Source: Bos javanicus (taxonomy: Eukaryota; Chordata; Mammalia; Artiodactyla; Bovidae). Taken from it: a DNA stretch of 64,000 nucleotides. Position 1 is the stretch's first letter; each line of letters opens with the position of its first letter. This document shows, in pieces, positions 22,490-33,133 of the stretch. The notes under the pieces are model-generated. The model was given only the letters and a program-made list of their open reading frames with translations, ran no database searches and was not told the DNA's origin. The stretch covers positions 66,013,625 through 66,077,624 of the forward strand of contig NC_083885.1 of the NCBI RefSeq assembly GCF_032452875.1, read 5' to 3'. The position numbers and the translations under genes were made by a program.

Positions 22490-22694
22490 AAGGATCTTTT
22501 GGGGTAATGGTAATTTGGACAAAAGTTTGAATTACATTTGTCACAACTCATCCAGTGGTGCATTTCACTGTAAGTCAGTTTTCCCTCAAAAATGTAAAGA
22601 GCAATACTGAACTCTAACTGATGTTAAGCACAGTGAGGTGTTTGAGGGGGTAAGTAATAATGATAATCTGTCATTTATTTTGAATGTATCCCCA

Positions 22695-22800
22695 AAAGAT
22701 TTTTGAGCAAACTCAGGGAGACAGTGAAGGACAGGGAAGCCTGGTGCCATGTAGTCCATGGGGTCGCAGTCAGACACGACTTAGCAACTGCGCAACAACA
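22695..22800 (+). mobile_element. BovB 3' tail fragment
   Basis: TTGAGCAAACTCAGGGAGAC, GGACAGGGAAGCCTGG, CATGGGGTCGCAGTCAGAC and AACAACA tail. Confidence 0.8.
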
Positions 22801-22985
22801 CAAAATGATTGCTGGATGGTTAAAGGGTGGACAAAGGGAACAAATACAGAGCATACAGCAAGCAGAGCAGGTGTTAATGGATTAGTATGGGGACGTACGA
22901 GTAACTCAACCTCACTATATGTAGAAAAACTTACCCTAACCTACTGGGTGAAGAAGAGCTAAGGAAAGGAACCACTAAACCAAGA

Positions 22986-23130
22986 AAGAGGACTTCCCTG
23001 GTGGCCCAGTGGCTAAGACTTCACTCTCCCCAAGCAGGGCGCTCAGGTGTGAGCCCTGGTCAGGGAACTAGATTCCACATGCCACAACTAAGACCCAGAG
23101 CAGCCAAACAAACAAATATTACAAAAAAAA
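22986..23130 (+). repeat. CHR SINE
   Basis: GGACTTCCCTGGTGGCCCAG head, GTCAGGGAACTAGATTCC middle, A-rich end. Confidence 0.85.
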
Positions 23131-23496
23131 AATTCAAGGAAGAGGAAAGTGAAAAGGCCACTAACAGGTGGGGAAAAGCGGTTTTCACTGAGAACCCCCA
23201 AGACCTGATTTTGCAGCTCTTAGGTGGTAAAATACAGGTGATCTGACACCTGCTGGTCCGCCGGGCGGTCGGAAACCGCACAGTCCGTGGGCGCGATGGG
23301 GCCACCTTGGCCAGACACCTACCGATGCCCACACCGGCTCGCCCGACACCTGGCAGGAGAAGGGCGGCAGACCTGGGGGTCGCCCAGCAGCCGGGCTCGG
23401 ACACCTAGCAGGCAGGGGCAAAACGGTCCCTGCCGAAGGGCCGGCTGGCTCCTCACGAGCGCGGAACCGCCGGGCCATGCGATGGAAATGGCTAGG

Positions 23497-23615
23497 GCGT
23501 TCTCACCAGGAGAGGGGGCGTCCACACCCGCCGGGGGGCATCCTCACTTGCAGAAGGAGGGGGCGTCCTCACCCCCAGGAGAGGGGCATCTACATACACG
23601 CGGGCGTCCTCACTG
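23497..23615. repeat. GC-rich minisatellite-like repeats
   Basis: Four or five imperfect units built on GGGGGCGTCCTCAC / GGGGCATCCTCAC within the CpG island. Confidence 0.6.
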
Positions 23616-23735
23616 CCGCCGGCCGACGCGTCGCTCTTGAGCCACTCGAGCCCAGCAGACACCGCCCCCGCCACAGACACCCCACCCTCGAGGGGAAGCC
23701 GCGGCGCTAAAGAACGAGCGGCGCGGCGAACTCAC

Positions 23736-23830
23736 CCCCGGCAGGTCGGCAACGCCGGCCACGGCGGCGGCCATGTTCCTGCGAATGAGCGTGCGCGCGG
23801 CGAGACCGGAAGTGCGCGTCCCGGGGCTCC
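23736..23830 (-). other. ZNF329: Probable non-coding exon 1 of ZNF329
   Basis: Ends at a CCGGGG|GTGAGT donor. It contains an ATG at 23774-23772 in strong context (ACATGG). If spliced directly to 13172 this opens an 18-codon upstream ORF that stops two bases before the main start codon. The 5' boundary is not determined. Confidence 0.55.
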
Positions 23831-24136
23831 GCGGACCCCGCCCGCCCCGCGTACAGAACCGCGCCTTTCGCTTCCTACCCGCGCCAGGGCGGGCCCGCGA
23901 CGGGTCCGGTCCCCGCTCCCTGGGCTGGGGTCGGCCCCAGGGTTCCGGGCTCCCTCTGCCCGCCCGGCGCCCAGCCTTCGCCTCTAGCCCGGGGCTTCAG
24001 AGAAGTGCATTGGGGCAGAGATGTCCTTTCGCCGCATCTACTAATTCAGTTATTTATGGCGATCAGTGTGGGTTCGCCGACATTTATTTTCGCCTACGGC
24101 TTTCATCCGAGGACATCATTATTGTGCAGCCCTATT

Positions 24137-24456
24137 TTTGTGTACTGCATCAGTTCAGTTCAGTCGCTCAGTCGTGTCCGACTCTTTGCGACCCCATGAA
24201 TCGCAGCACACCAGGCCTCCCTGTCCATCACCATCTCCCGGAGTTCACTCAGACTCACGTCCATCGAATCAGTGATGCCATCCAGCCATCTCATCCTCTG
24301 TCGTCCCCTTCTCCTCCTGCCCCCAATCCCTCCCAGCATCAGAGTCTTTTCCAATGAGGCAACTCTTCGCATGAGGTGGCCAAAGTACTGGAGTTTCAGC
24401 TTTAGCATCATTCCTTCCAAAGAACACCCAGGGCTGATCTCCTTTGTGTACTGCAT
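24137..24456 (-). mobile_element. BovB 3' end, reverse, with target-site duplication
   Basis: Element 24151-24442 flanked by TTTGTGTACTGCAT at 24137-24150 and 24443-24456. Close to consensus, so recent. It lies about 150 bp upstream of the ZNF329 CpG island. Confidence 0.93.
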
Positions 24457-24977
24457 AGATTGCCGAAATAATTCTATGCCATCCCTTCTTTGTTGTTTTT
24501 AAGAAAAATATGTTCAAATTCAGATAAGGGCAACTCAGTATCAATTAACAGTACAGTTATTTACTTAGAAATCTAAACAGAAGCTACACATTTTTGGATT
24601 TGATGTGACAATTAGTTAAGGATTTTTTGATGGATTAGGACTGCGAATGAACGTATGTGTTGTGGAAAAATCACCATAAAAAAATAATATAACAAGCAGT
24701 TAGAAAGTATGCTTTGAAAAGGTCGCAGTTTTGTGTATGTATATAAAACAATCCAAAAACAAATCATTCATGTATATACAAAAAATAATAAATTGCCATA
24801 CTTCCAGCATGAATGTGTGTGGCCGGGGGATCCTCAGAGTAAGCCCAAGCAGGACATGTCTGGGAGGCCTAGGAGACCAGGCTCAATCCCTACACAGCCA
24901 AAGTCAAGGTTAAGGAAACAATTCTCAAAGAATCTCGCCCAATATTTATACCTTTTTGCCTTCATATTGGTGATCGT
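24457..24977. other. Upstream of ZNF329, no feature called
   Basis: AT-rich sequence with no gene or clear repeat. Confidence 0.4.
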
Positions 24978-25033
24978 AGGGTTTTTTTAAATTGAAATAC
25001 AATTTATTTACAATATTGCCTTAGTTTCAGGTG

Positions 25034-25427
25034 TGCGTGCCTGCTGAGTCACTTCATTTGTGTTCGACTCTTTGCAACCCCATGGACTGTAGCTTGCCAG
25101 GCTCCTCTGTCCATGGGATTCTCTGAGCAAGAATACTGGAGTGGGTCGCCATGCCCTCCTCCAGGGCATCTGACTCAGGGATCAAGATGATAGTTTACGG
25201 TGAACAATGTTGGATTCGTGATATCCGAAGATAAAGATTTAGCTTCGGGACCAGGGACCAGGCTTCAGACAGTCAGACTTCGTGTGGCAGAAGTTTTATT
25301 ACCGTGAAGGACAGAGAAAGCTTCTGACGGAGACATCAGAAGGGGGATGAAGAGCGCCCGCTGGCTAGGCTTCCGGGTCTCCCGCATTGGCCGGCGGGTT
25401 CTTTACTACTGGCTCCATCTGGGACGC
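25034..25427 (-). repeat. Bov-tA SINE, reverse, split by an LTR fragment
   Basis: Left half to 25187 (GGACTGTAGCTTGCCAGGCT, GAATACTGGAGTGGGTCGCC) and right half from 25373 (CCGGGTCTCCCGCATTGG ... GGGACGCCC) join as one Bov-tA when the middle is removed. Confidence 0.85.
25188..25372 (-). mobile_element. ERV LTR fragment nested in a SINE
   Basis: On the minus strand it holds GGTAATAAAACTTCTGCC, a poly(A) signal in an R/U5-like context, and ends CCGTAAACTATCA. No target duplication was found and the U3 part seems missing. There are no internal genes. Confidence 0.5.
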
Positions 25428-25839
25428 CCTTAGTTTCAGGTGAAAACCAAAGTGATTCGGTTATTTTTTTCAGATTCCTTCCCTCAATAGGTTATTATAA
25501 GATACTAACTATAGTTCCCTGTGCTATACAGTAGATCCTGTTGCTTATCTATTTTATATATTGTAGTTTGAATCTGCTAATCCCATATTCCTAAATCATC
25601 CCTGCCTCCCTCTCTTCCCCCTTTGGTAACCGTAAGTTTGGTGCCAAACCAAATGCCAGTGCTACCCTCAACTCCAACTCCTCTCACAGTACTGCCTGTC
25701 TGGGTTCCTAGCGTTTCCACTCTTTGCCTGGTGCAGGCCAAGTCTTCACTGGTGTCTGGATTCCCCTAACTCATATCCTACCTGTGACTGGACAGCATGT
25801 CCTGCCAGCATCATGTCGACCCCTACCTAGAATGCACCC

Positions 25840-26285
25840 GTCTCTGCCTGCCTGACAGCCAGCATCTCTTACAGTGATCCTGTCATCAGCCTCCCTGCTG
25901 TCCTTTTTCCCAACTCAATTTACCCATAGCAGCCAGAGGGTTCTCCTGCCCCCTGCCTCCTTTGCTCAAAATTTTCAAGGGCTGCCGCTCTCTCAGTGGG
26001 GAAAGACCATACTTAGCCTGACAGGTGGCCAGGTCAGCTCAGTTGCCTTTCTGAGCTCATCATCCACATCTTTCTCTCTGCCTCAGCTCCAGCCACACCG
26101 GTCCTCTCCCTGGTGCTCACATGCACAGTACACTTCCACCTCAGGGCCTTTGCACATGCTCTTCCCCCTTGCCCGGAGTATGTTTCCACCAGATACATGC
26201 TCAGCTCTTTCCTTCTTCTAAGTCTTTACTCTACCTGGCACACACTAGGTGCTTAGTGAACATTCATTGGCTGAACACTAGTCAG
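25840..26285. repeat. L2-type LINE fragment
   Basis: CAGGGCCTTTGCACATGCTC, CCCTTGCCCGGAGTATG and GGCACACACTAGGTGCTTAG are typical of L2 3' regions. Confidence 0.6.
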
Positions 26286-26387
26286 TTGATTGTTGGTCCC
26301 AAATTCTCACCGCCTTTCCTGAAGAAGGGTTACATGTCCTGACGTGTTGCTAGTGACTTGCAAAGTATCCCTGTGCAGGTGGGAAGG

Positions 26388-26404
26388 AGGCATATATATG
26401 TGAC

Positions 26405-26436
<32 letters not shown>

Positions 26437-26438
26437 AA
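26388..26438. repeat. (TA)n/(TG)n microsatellite
   Basis: Alternating AT repeats followed by about ten TG units, ending at a BovB tail. Confidence 0.9.
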
Positions 26439-26846
26439 TATACATCAGTTCAGTTCAGTCGCTCAGTCATGTCTGACTCTGCGACCCCATGGACTGCAGC
26501 ACATCAAGCTTCCCTGTTCATCACCAACTCCCAGAGCTTACTCAAACTCATGTCCATCGAATTGGTGATGCCATCCAACCATCTCATCCTCTGTGGTCCC
26601 CTTCTCCTCCTGCCTTCAATCTTTCCCAGCATCAGGGTCTTTTCCAATGAGTCAGTTCTTCGCATCAGGTGGCCAAAGTATTGGAGTTTCAGCTTCAGCA
26701 TCAGTCCTTCCAATGAATATTCAGGACTGATTTCCTTTAGGATAGACTGGTTTGATCTCCTTGCAGTCAAAGGGCCTCTCAAGAGTCTTCTCCAACACCA
26801 CAGTTCAAAAGTACCAATTCTTCAGCACTCAACTTTCTTTATACAT
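26439..26846 (-). mobile_element. BovB 3' end, reverse
   Basis: 26446-26839 is reverse BovB (GCCATCCAACCATCTCATCC, CACCACAGTTCAAAAG, ACTTTCTTTATA). TATACAT flanks it on both sides. Confidence 0.9.
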
Positions 26847-26865
26847 AAATGTCTATATTTGCATA

Positions 26866-27075
26866 TGGGTGGTGCAGTGGTAAAGAATCCACCTGCCAAT
26901 GCAGGAGACACACAAGAGACGTGGGTTGAATCCCTGAGTCAGGAAGACCCCCTGGAGGAGGAAGTGGCAACCTACTCCAGTATTCTTGCCTGGGAAATCC
27001 CATGGACAGAGGAGCCTGGTGGGCTATAGTCCATAGGGTCACAAAAAGTCAGACACGACTGAGCACTGAGCACTT
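26866..27075 (+). repeat. Bov-tA SINE
   Basis: GTGGTGCAGTGGTAAAGAAT head, GGAGGAAGTGGCAACCTAC body, GACTGAGCACTGAGCAC tail. It ends just before the pseudo-acceptor of the ZNF relic at 27092. Confidence 0.88.
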
Positions 27076-27091
27076 ACACTTTTTTTTCCAG

Positions 27092-27972
27092 GTCGGGAAA
27101 CCCAATTCAAAAGCAAAGAGTTAACCAGAAAGCAGAGCATTTCTCCTAGAATCATGTGCTGCTTGAAAACAGAAAGATTCGTAAAGGATGAACTACATCC
27201 CTCCACGTTTGGCAGAGACTAGGAACAAGACTCACTTAAAGCAGCTGTAGGAGAACCAGGAGAGAGAGGTGGAATACATGGCCCTTGAGGAAACACTGTT
27301 TCAAGACAACGGGAGCAAGAATAATACACTTGGGGGAAAAGTTAATTAGGACTGTCCGTCCTTCTTCCTCTATTCAGTGACATCAGAGAAGTCATACTCA
27401 AGAGGGATCATACAAATATATCGAGACTACAGAAATATGAATAGAGCTCGGCCTTAAAACCATGAACAAATTCTCTCAGGAGACACATCTTACAAATATC
27501 TGAGTGTAGGAGAAAGATTGCCTATCAGTACATTTTAGAACTTATACAGGAGAAAAATCCTATAAATATACAGGCACAAACTATCCATTACTGTGCATGA
27601 GAGAAGTTATACTTATGAGACATTTCATATTTGCAGTGAATTCAAGAAATTATTTTCAAGGAGTGACTGCTCTATGCTACAAGGTTCTGTAAAGAAACCC
27701 TACAACATACTCATCAAGGAAAAGTTTCATGCTATTCTCCTTTAGTCAACATCACAGCAAACACACTGGAGAGAAACCTATGGATATATGCATTGTGGGA
27801 AAGGCTTTAAACATAGCTCAGCACTATGATACGACATCAGAGGACTCATACTGGGAAAACCCTATACAAGTACACAGCGTAGAAGAATCTTCGGGAGGTG
27901 TTCTCCCTTTATGCAACACAAGAGGACTCATACTGGAGAACAGAATAGAGGCAAGGTTGGCTGACTTTTGAT
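27092..27972 (+). pseudogene. Decayed KRAB-ZNF terminal exon
   Basis: An acceptor-like TTTTTTTCCAG precedes sequence that reads like the pre-finger part of a KRAB-ZNF last exon (GRETQFKSKELTRKQSISPR), soon broken by stops. Downstream, finger remnants remain: ACACTGGAGAGAAACC at about 27762, then TGTGGGAAAGGC, CATCAGAGGACTCATACTGG and AGGACTCATACTGGAG. Cysteine and histidine spacing is lost to indels and stops, so it cannot make a finger protein. No KRAB exon is seen upstream. The parent gene cannot be named. Confidence 0.75.
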
Positions 27973-28136
27973 TACGGCTTTCATGTTGTTTGACACCAGG
28001 AAACTCAGAGATTAGAGAAACTCACTGAACATAATCAATATGGAAAAGCTGTTGCTTGGAATTTCATTCGATGTGCCAACATAAAGAAACCAAAAACAAG
28101 GCAGAATCCACAAGTTATCTTTGACCCATAAATAGG

Positions 28137-28347
28137 CTGTTGTTGTTGTTTAATCACTAAGTCATGTTTGACTCTTTGTGACCCCATGGATTGTAGCCAG
28201 GCTCCTCTGTCCATTTGATTATCCAGGCAAGAATACTGGAGCCAGTTGCCATTTTCTCCTCCAGGGATCTTCCTGATCCAGGGATCAAACCCGAGTCTCC
28301 TTCATTGGCAGGTGGATTATTTACCATTGAGCCACTATGGAAGCCCT
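28137..28347 (-). repeat. Bov-tA SINE, reverse
   Basis: TTGTTGTTGTTTAATCACTA, GACTCTTTGTGACCCCATGG and GGAAGCCC mark a full reverse Bov-tA. Confidence 0.9.
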
Positions 28348-28844
28348 GAATGTAATATGACTGCACCTGTAGCTCCCCATAGTCACAGACGATGAAGTAT
28401 GAGCAGTTATGCCCCATATATGCCCTTGATTTGCTGTAGAAACATCATTTAGTGGGACTTAGGGTCTAAGCCTCAGGGACAATGTCTCATAGAAATGATG
28501 CTATAGATAATAAAATGTAAATGTTATCAGTGGCAACACCCTATTTTTTGTATCATATAAAAGCCAGAGAACCATCAAATTGAAGTGTCATGCAAAGATC
28601 ATTGATCTTTTAGTATCACAGGGATTAATATATGTACAATTTTATACTAATCACAGAAGAGAGCTGAAAAATATGCCATCCATTTCTTTCTTGCATAGTC
28701 CTGTCACATCAAATTACAGAGTTTTATACTAACTCACGAATGTTTCACAAATGGCATTCTATTACTAAGTTTAAGAGAGGAATCATAAAGAGTTGTCTGC
28801 ATCTTCGTGTTTCCAGGGGCACAGCCAGTGTCCAGGCAGGACTA
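28348..28844. other. Intergenic, no feature called
   Basis: AT-rich sequence without a recognisable gene or repeat. Confidence 0.4.
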
Positions 28845-28954
28845 AACAGACATACCCATGTGCTCTGCAGCCCACAGGCCACACGAGAGAGAAGCCCTTG
28901 TGCCCCAGAGAAGACCCAGTGCAGCCAAAAACAAGTAAATAAACACAATTTTAA
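28845..28954 (+). repeat. Diverged CHR SINE tail
   Basis: CGAGAGAGAAGCCCTTGTGC and CCCAGTGCAGCCAAAAAC with an A-rich end. Confidence 0.5.
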
Positions 28955-29228
28955 AAAGGAAAACGCAAACTAAAAAGGGCAGAGGATTTGAATAGACATT
29001 TATCCAAAGACAAACAGATGGTCAACAGGCACCTGAAAAGATGTTCAGCATCATGAGTCACCAGGGACGTGAAAATCAGAGCCACAAGATGTCATCTCAC
29101 ACTTGTCAGAATGACCGTCATCAGAAAGACAACAAATAGTTAAGTGCTGGCAAAGACGTGGAGAAAAGGGAACACTCATCCACCGTGGCTGGGAATGTAA
29201 ATCAGTGTAGGCACTGTGGAAAACAGTG

Positions 29229-29382
29229 TGGCTGCTAAGTCGCTTCAGTCGTGTCCGACTCTGTGCGACCCCATAGACAGCAGCCCACCAGGCCCCCCCG
29301 TCCCTGGGATTCTCCAGGCAAGAACACTGGAGTGGGTTGCCATTTCCTCCTCCAATGCATGAAAGTGAAAAGTGAAAGTGTG
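29229..29382 (-). repeat. BovA SINE in L1, reverse
   Basis: GCTGCTAAGTCGCTTCAGTC to GCATGAAAGTGAAAAGTGAA. AGTGTGG is present at both junctions. Confidence 0.88.
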
Positions 29383-29406
29383 GACGTGCCTCAAAAAATT
29401 AAATCA

Positions 29407-29525
29407 GGGAATTTCCTGGTGGTCCACTGGTTAGGATTCAGTGCTTTCACTGCCGTGGTCCGGGTTCAATCCCTGGTTGGGAAACTAATATCCCATAAGC
29501 CACCTGGCATGGACAAAAAAATAAA
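29407..29525 (+). repeat. CHR SINE in L1
   Basis: GGGAATTTCCTGGTGGTCCA head, GGTTCAATCCCTGGTTGGG, and an A-rich AAATAAATAAAAC tail. Confidence 0.88.
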
Positions 29526-29944
29526 TAAAACATAAAGTCTATTTCTGGGTATTTATCCGAAGAAAATAAAAGCACTAATTTGAAAAGACACATGCAGCCC
29601 TATGTTCATTGCAGCATTATTTACAATGGACAAGATGTGGTCCAGACCTCTGCTGCTAGCAAGTCCGGCATTTTCCAGCACCAGCTGCTCTCCAGGGGCA
29701 CATGGCCCTACAACCCAACTGGAGGAGAGGGTTCTGGGGCCGATGAGTTTCCCCCAAGCTGACTTTTGTGCCCACCACTGAGAAGAGTCAGCTCCAGATG
29801 CCAACATGTGAGCCACCCTTTTCCAGCTTTTATCAGAGGCAGGACATGGATACGTGCATCAACCCTAGCCAACAGGGCCTGAGAAAGTCTATGGAAAGAG
29901 GGCTCGAGAAGATAATGAATTCCTTCCTTGTGGTTGGCAAGGAA

Positions 29945-30690
29945 TAGCTCCTCAAAGCTGTTCGCATCCTAATACCTGGAGCCAGTGACTGTTTCATTAC
30001 AGGGCAAAGAGCTCTTTGCAGGTGCAATTAAGTTTTATGGCTTTGAGAGAAGATTATCTTGGGGCCGATGTAATCGCAGTTGTCCTTGTTTAAGAAGCAG
30101 CAGGAGAGGGGCTTCCCTGGTGGTCTAGTGGTTAAGAATCTGCCTGTCAATGCAGGGAATGCAGGTTTGATCCTTGGTTGGGGAACTAAGATCGTACACG
30201 GTGCGGAGCAACGAAGCCGACAAATCACAGCTTCTGAAGCACACGTGCTCCAGTGCCTGCATGCCACAGTTGAGAATCTGTACACTGCAGTGAAAGATCC
30301 TGAATGATGGAAGGAAGATCCCGCATGTGGCAACTAAGACCTAACACAGCAAATACAGAAAAAAAGTAAGAACCCTCCAATTCTTCAAAAAAAAAAAAAA
30401 GAAAAGAAGCAGGAGAATCAGAGTCAGTGGAGGCAATGTGATGATGAAACAGAGGTCAGAGTCAGAGAGAGACTCGTAGATGATACACCACTGGCAGGAA
30501 GTCTCTAGAAGCTGGAAAAGGCGACGAAACTGGTTCTCCCCTAGAGACTCCAAAGAAGGCAGCACTGCCAACATGTTTATTTTGCCCGGAAACGTCTATT
30601 TCCCTTCTGATCTTCACAGCTGTGGGATGATACATTTTTGCTGTTTCAAGCCACAAAATTTGTGGCAATTTGTTACAGTGTCAAAGGAAA
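29945..30690 (+). mobile_element. MLT1-type MaLR LTR split by a CHR SINE
   Basis: CGCATCCTAATACCTGGAGC, then after the SINE CTAGAAGCTGGAAAAGGCG, GCTGTTTCAAGCCAC and GCAATTTGTTACAG follow MLT1 order, sense orientation. The insertion site AGAAGCAGGAGA is repeated on both sides of the SINE (left copy AGAAGCAGCAGGAGA). Confidence 0.65.
30108..30400 (+). repeat. CHR SINE, long form
   Basis: GGGGCTTCCCTGGTGGTCTA head through GATCCCGCATGTGGCAACTA, ending in a poly(A) near 30395. Confidence 0.9.
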
Positions 30691-31021
30691 CAAACACTCC
30701 CTGGTGCCAATATCTTCAGCCAAACGTTGTATGCTTCAAGCGATGCATGAAACAACCACCTTGAGACCATGAGGACAGGAACCTCTGGAAAAACCAAGAC
30801 AATATACTGAGGAGTGATGAGCAGGTGATGGAGAGTGCCTGCAACCACCCCGGGAGCTCTTGCCTCTGAAATGCATGTGATGTAAGATAATGTATGGTGG
30901 CACATTCTGCAACTTGTGGCCAAAAAAAAACACCCATCTTGCACAATAATTCTTTCTTGTTCCCAACCAACTTCTGCTCTGCAATCTCATTTAGTCATGC
31001 TGAGCCAATTCAGCCATAGAC
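30691..31021. other. Intergenic, no feature called
   Basis: No gene. Several overlapping short ORFs show no family resemblance. Confidence 0.4.
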
Positions 31022-31229
31022 TTGGCTCCTGCCGCTGTGCTGAGTTGTGTCCGACCCTTTGCAGCCCCATGGACTAGCCCACCAGGCTCATCTGTCCAGG
31101 GAATTTCCCAGGCAAGAATGAGTTGCCATTTCCCATGCCAGGGGAACTCCCCGACCCAGGGATTGAACTCTTACATCTCCTGCTCTGGCAAGTGGATTCT
31201 TTACCACTAGCGCCACCTGGGAAGCCCCT
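31022..31229 (-). repeat. Bov-tA SINE, reverse
   Basis: GTGCTGAGTTGTGTCCGACC to GCGCCACCTGGGAAGCCCC. Confidence 0.9.
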
Positions 31230-32231
31230 TAGGGACTCCTAGAAGAAGTCATCCCAGGTAATCAGGTTGTACAGGCTCAGGCTGACCCTTGCTTACCCGA
31301 TTCAAAGTCCTTTCTCAGGAGGTGGACACACCACAAGGAGCAAAGACTCACTGTGGTAAGCAAGATGGGCCAAGCTACCTCAGCTGCAGTCTCAGAGGCA
31401 CTGCCAAGGGGCTACAGAGGACACAGATAGATATTGCAGGCTCCAAGGATACGATGTGCTAGTACACGGGACCAAGGGCATATGGGGGATTCATCAAGTT
31501 ACACACGCAGACGTGCGTGCAGTATCCCCCTGAGTCTTCATAGTGGGTTACAGGAGTCCTCTCTGGATGGGGAAAAAAAAAGTGCTTGAAAAAAGCCACA
31601 CTCTTCAATTTGAAAAAATTGTGCCAACTTGCTGAAAAGATGAAACCCCTGCAGCCAGCACCACACACACAAGAACAGTTACACGATTATTACCGCATGC
31701 TGTTGATGGCTTTGAAGTCTAAATTTACAGGAAAGAAACGAATTTTTTGGCACTTGTACTTTTGGGGGCATTTCTTAGAGAAAATGAGTTTGAATCCAAG
31801 TAGTTTCCCAGTGAGGATGGTGGTGAGTTCCATCACATTTTCAAGAGGAAAGAAGCATAGAGCCAAGTCCAGGGACCAGGCGCCCACTGTGGTCCTGTAA
31901 TCCCACTTGCTCTTGTATTGAGCCCAGTGATGGTCTGCGACTTATAGTTGGCCTTCCCAACCTGGAGCACGATATTCATCTTCATTTATACAATTTTACT
32001 TGTAATTCTTTCCAGAAACGTATCTTCCTGTAGATTCCTTGCATTTCCCAACAAATTAATCCTAGACATCTGTCTTTATGCTTCATCTGTGAATCTCCTT
32101 TTCAATATATTTGTTTGTAAAGATTTTGTATGTTACATGTGTGTTGATTCACGTACCTTTATTTCTTTATTGCCTCATTTACTGAAATCTTGTTTTTTTT
32201 AATTTCCAATTGGATTTTGTATATACAATAA
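31230..32231. other. Intergenic, unrecognised
   Basis: An ORF of 104 codons at 31586-31900 (+) has no recognisable domain, promoter or splice context. I do not call it a gene. Confidence 0.4.
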
Positions 32232-32450
32232 TGTTGTGCTCAGATGCTCAGTTGTGTCCGACTCTTTGCAGCCCCTTGGACTGTAGCCCACTGGGCTTCT
32301 CTGTCTGTGGAATTTTCCAGGCCAAGAACACTGGAATGGTTACCATTTCCTCCTCCAGGGGATCTTCCTGACCCAGAGATTGAACCCAAGCCTCTTACAT
32401 TTCCTACATTGGCTGGCAGATTCTTTACCAGTATTACATGGGAAGCCCAA
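32232..32450 (-). repeat. Bov-tA SINE, reverse
   Basis: GTGCTCAGATGCTCAGTTGT to TTACATGGGAAGCCC. Confidence 0.9.
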
Positions 32451-32741
32451 GTATTCTATTGTTGCCTATTTGTTAAAGCATTTTTATATTTTCTTCTCCA
32501 GTAGTTACAGCCCTTAGATCTGTTTCCTATCTTACTTGTGATAATAAGAACACCAGGAAATCTTAAACTTAAGGTTGCTGAGAGCAGATATCATCTTCTG
32601 TTTTGGATGTGTACATCAATCCATGGCTATTGAACAGAAGAGTGAACAGGCAAGAGAATGAAGAAAGGTCAGATTTCATGGGAGAGGAAAAGGTCAATTT
32701 CCTAAGGTAAAGAGAAATGTAGAAATTGGTGGTATTCAGAA

Positions 32742-33133
32742 CCATAAAGAAGGCTGAGTGCTGAAGAACTGATGATTTCAAACTGTGGTGCTGGAGAAGA
32801 CTCAAGAGTCCCTTGGACTGCAAGACCAAACCAGTCAATCTTGAAGGAAATCATCCCTGAATATTCATTAGAAGGACCGATGCTGAAGCCGAAGCTTCAA
32901 TATTTTGGCCACCTAATGCAAAGAGCTGACTCCCTGGAAAAGGCCCTGATGCTGGGAAAGATTGATGGCAGGAGGAGAAGGGGACAACAGAGGATGAGAT
33001 GGCTGGATGGCATCACTGACTCGATAGACATGAGCTTGAGCAAGCTCCGGGAGTTGGTGATGCACAGAGGAGCCTGGTATGCTGCAGTCCATGGGGTTGC
33101 AAGAGTTGGACATGACTGAGAAACTGAATAACA
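32742..33133 (+). mobile_element. BovB 3' end
   Basis: AAGAAGGCTGAGTGCTGAAG, GGTGCTGGAGAAGACTCAAG, GGCAGGAGGAGAAGGGGACA and a GAAACTGAATAACAAAA tail, with RT remnants and frame breaks. Confidence 0.9.

Larger units (their letters stand above)
23240..24010 (-). promoter_or_regulatory. ZNF329: CpG-island promoter of ZNF329
   Basis: A dense CpG stretch in an otherwise CpG-poor region, free of SINEs. On the minus strand it holds ETS-type ACTTCCGG (near 23808), a YY1-like ACATGGCCGCC (23775-23765) and a consensus splice donor (23735-23730). Position and direction fit the 5' end of ZNF329, about 10.6 kb upstream of its coding exon. Confidence 0.75.
24978..25640 (-). mobile_element. L1 3' end, reverse, split by a SINE
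   Basis: AAATTGAAATACAATTTATT ... AGTTTCAGGTG resumes at 25443 with AACCAAAGTGATTCGGTTAT and TTCCCTGTGCTATACAGTAG, the reverse L1_BT 3' end. The break is a SINE with CCTTAGTTTCAGGTG duplicated at 25019-25033 and 25428-25442. Confidence 0.85.
28955..29640 (+). mobile_element. L1 ORF2 3' region with two SINE insertions
   Basis: L1 signatures (CATTTATCCAAAGACAAACA, AAAGACGTGGAGAAAAGGGA, GGTATTTATCCGAAGAAAAT, ATGTTCATTGCAGCATTATT) continue across two inserted SINEs at 29229-29382 and 29407-29525. Confidence 0.85.

Noticed and set aside
21737..22530. ORFs with reverse-transcriptase similarity as host genes.
   Set aside because: They are 5'-truncated BovB LINE pieces with frame breaks.
25188..25372. 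Complete provirus.
   Set aside because: Only an LTR-like fragment is present; no gag, pol or env sequence is seen next to it.
31586..31900. Plus-strand ORF of 104 codons as a processed pseudogene.
   Set aside because: I could not match it to any family; the call would be a guess.
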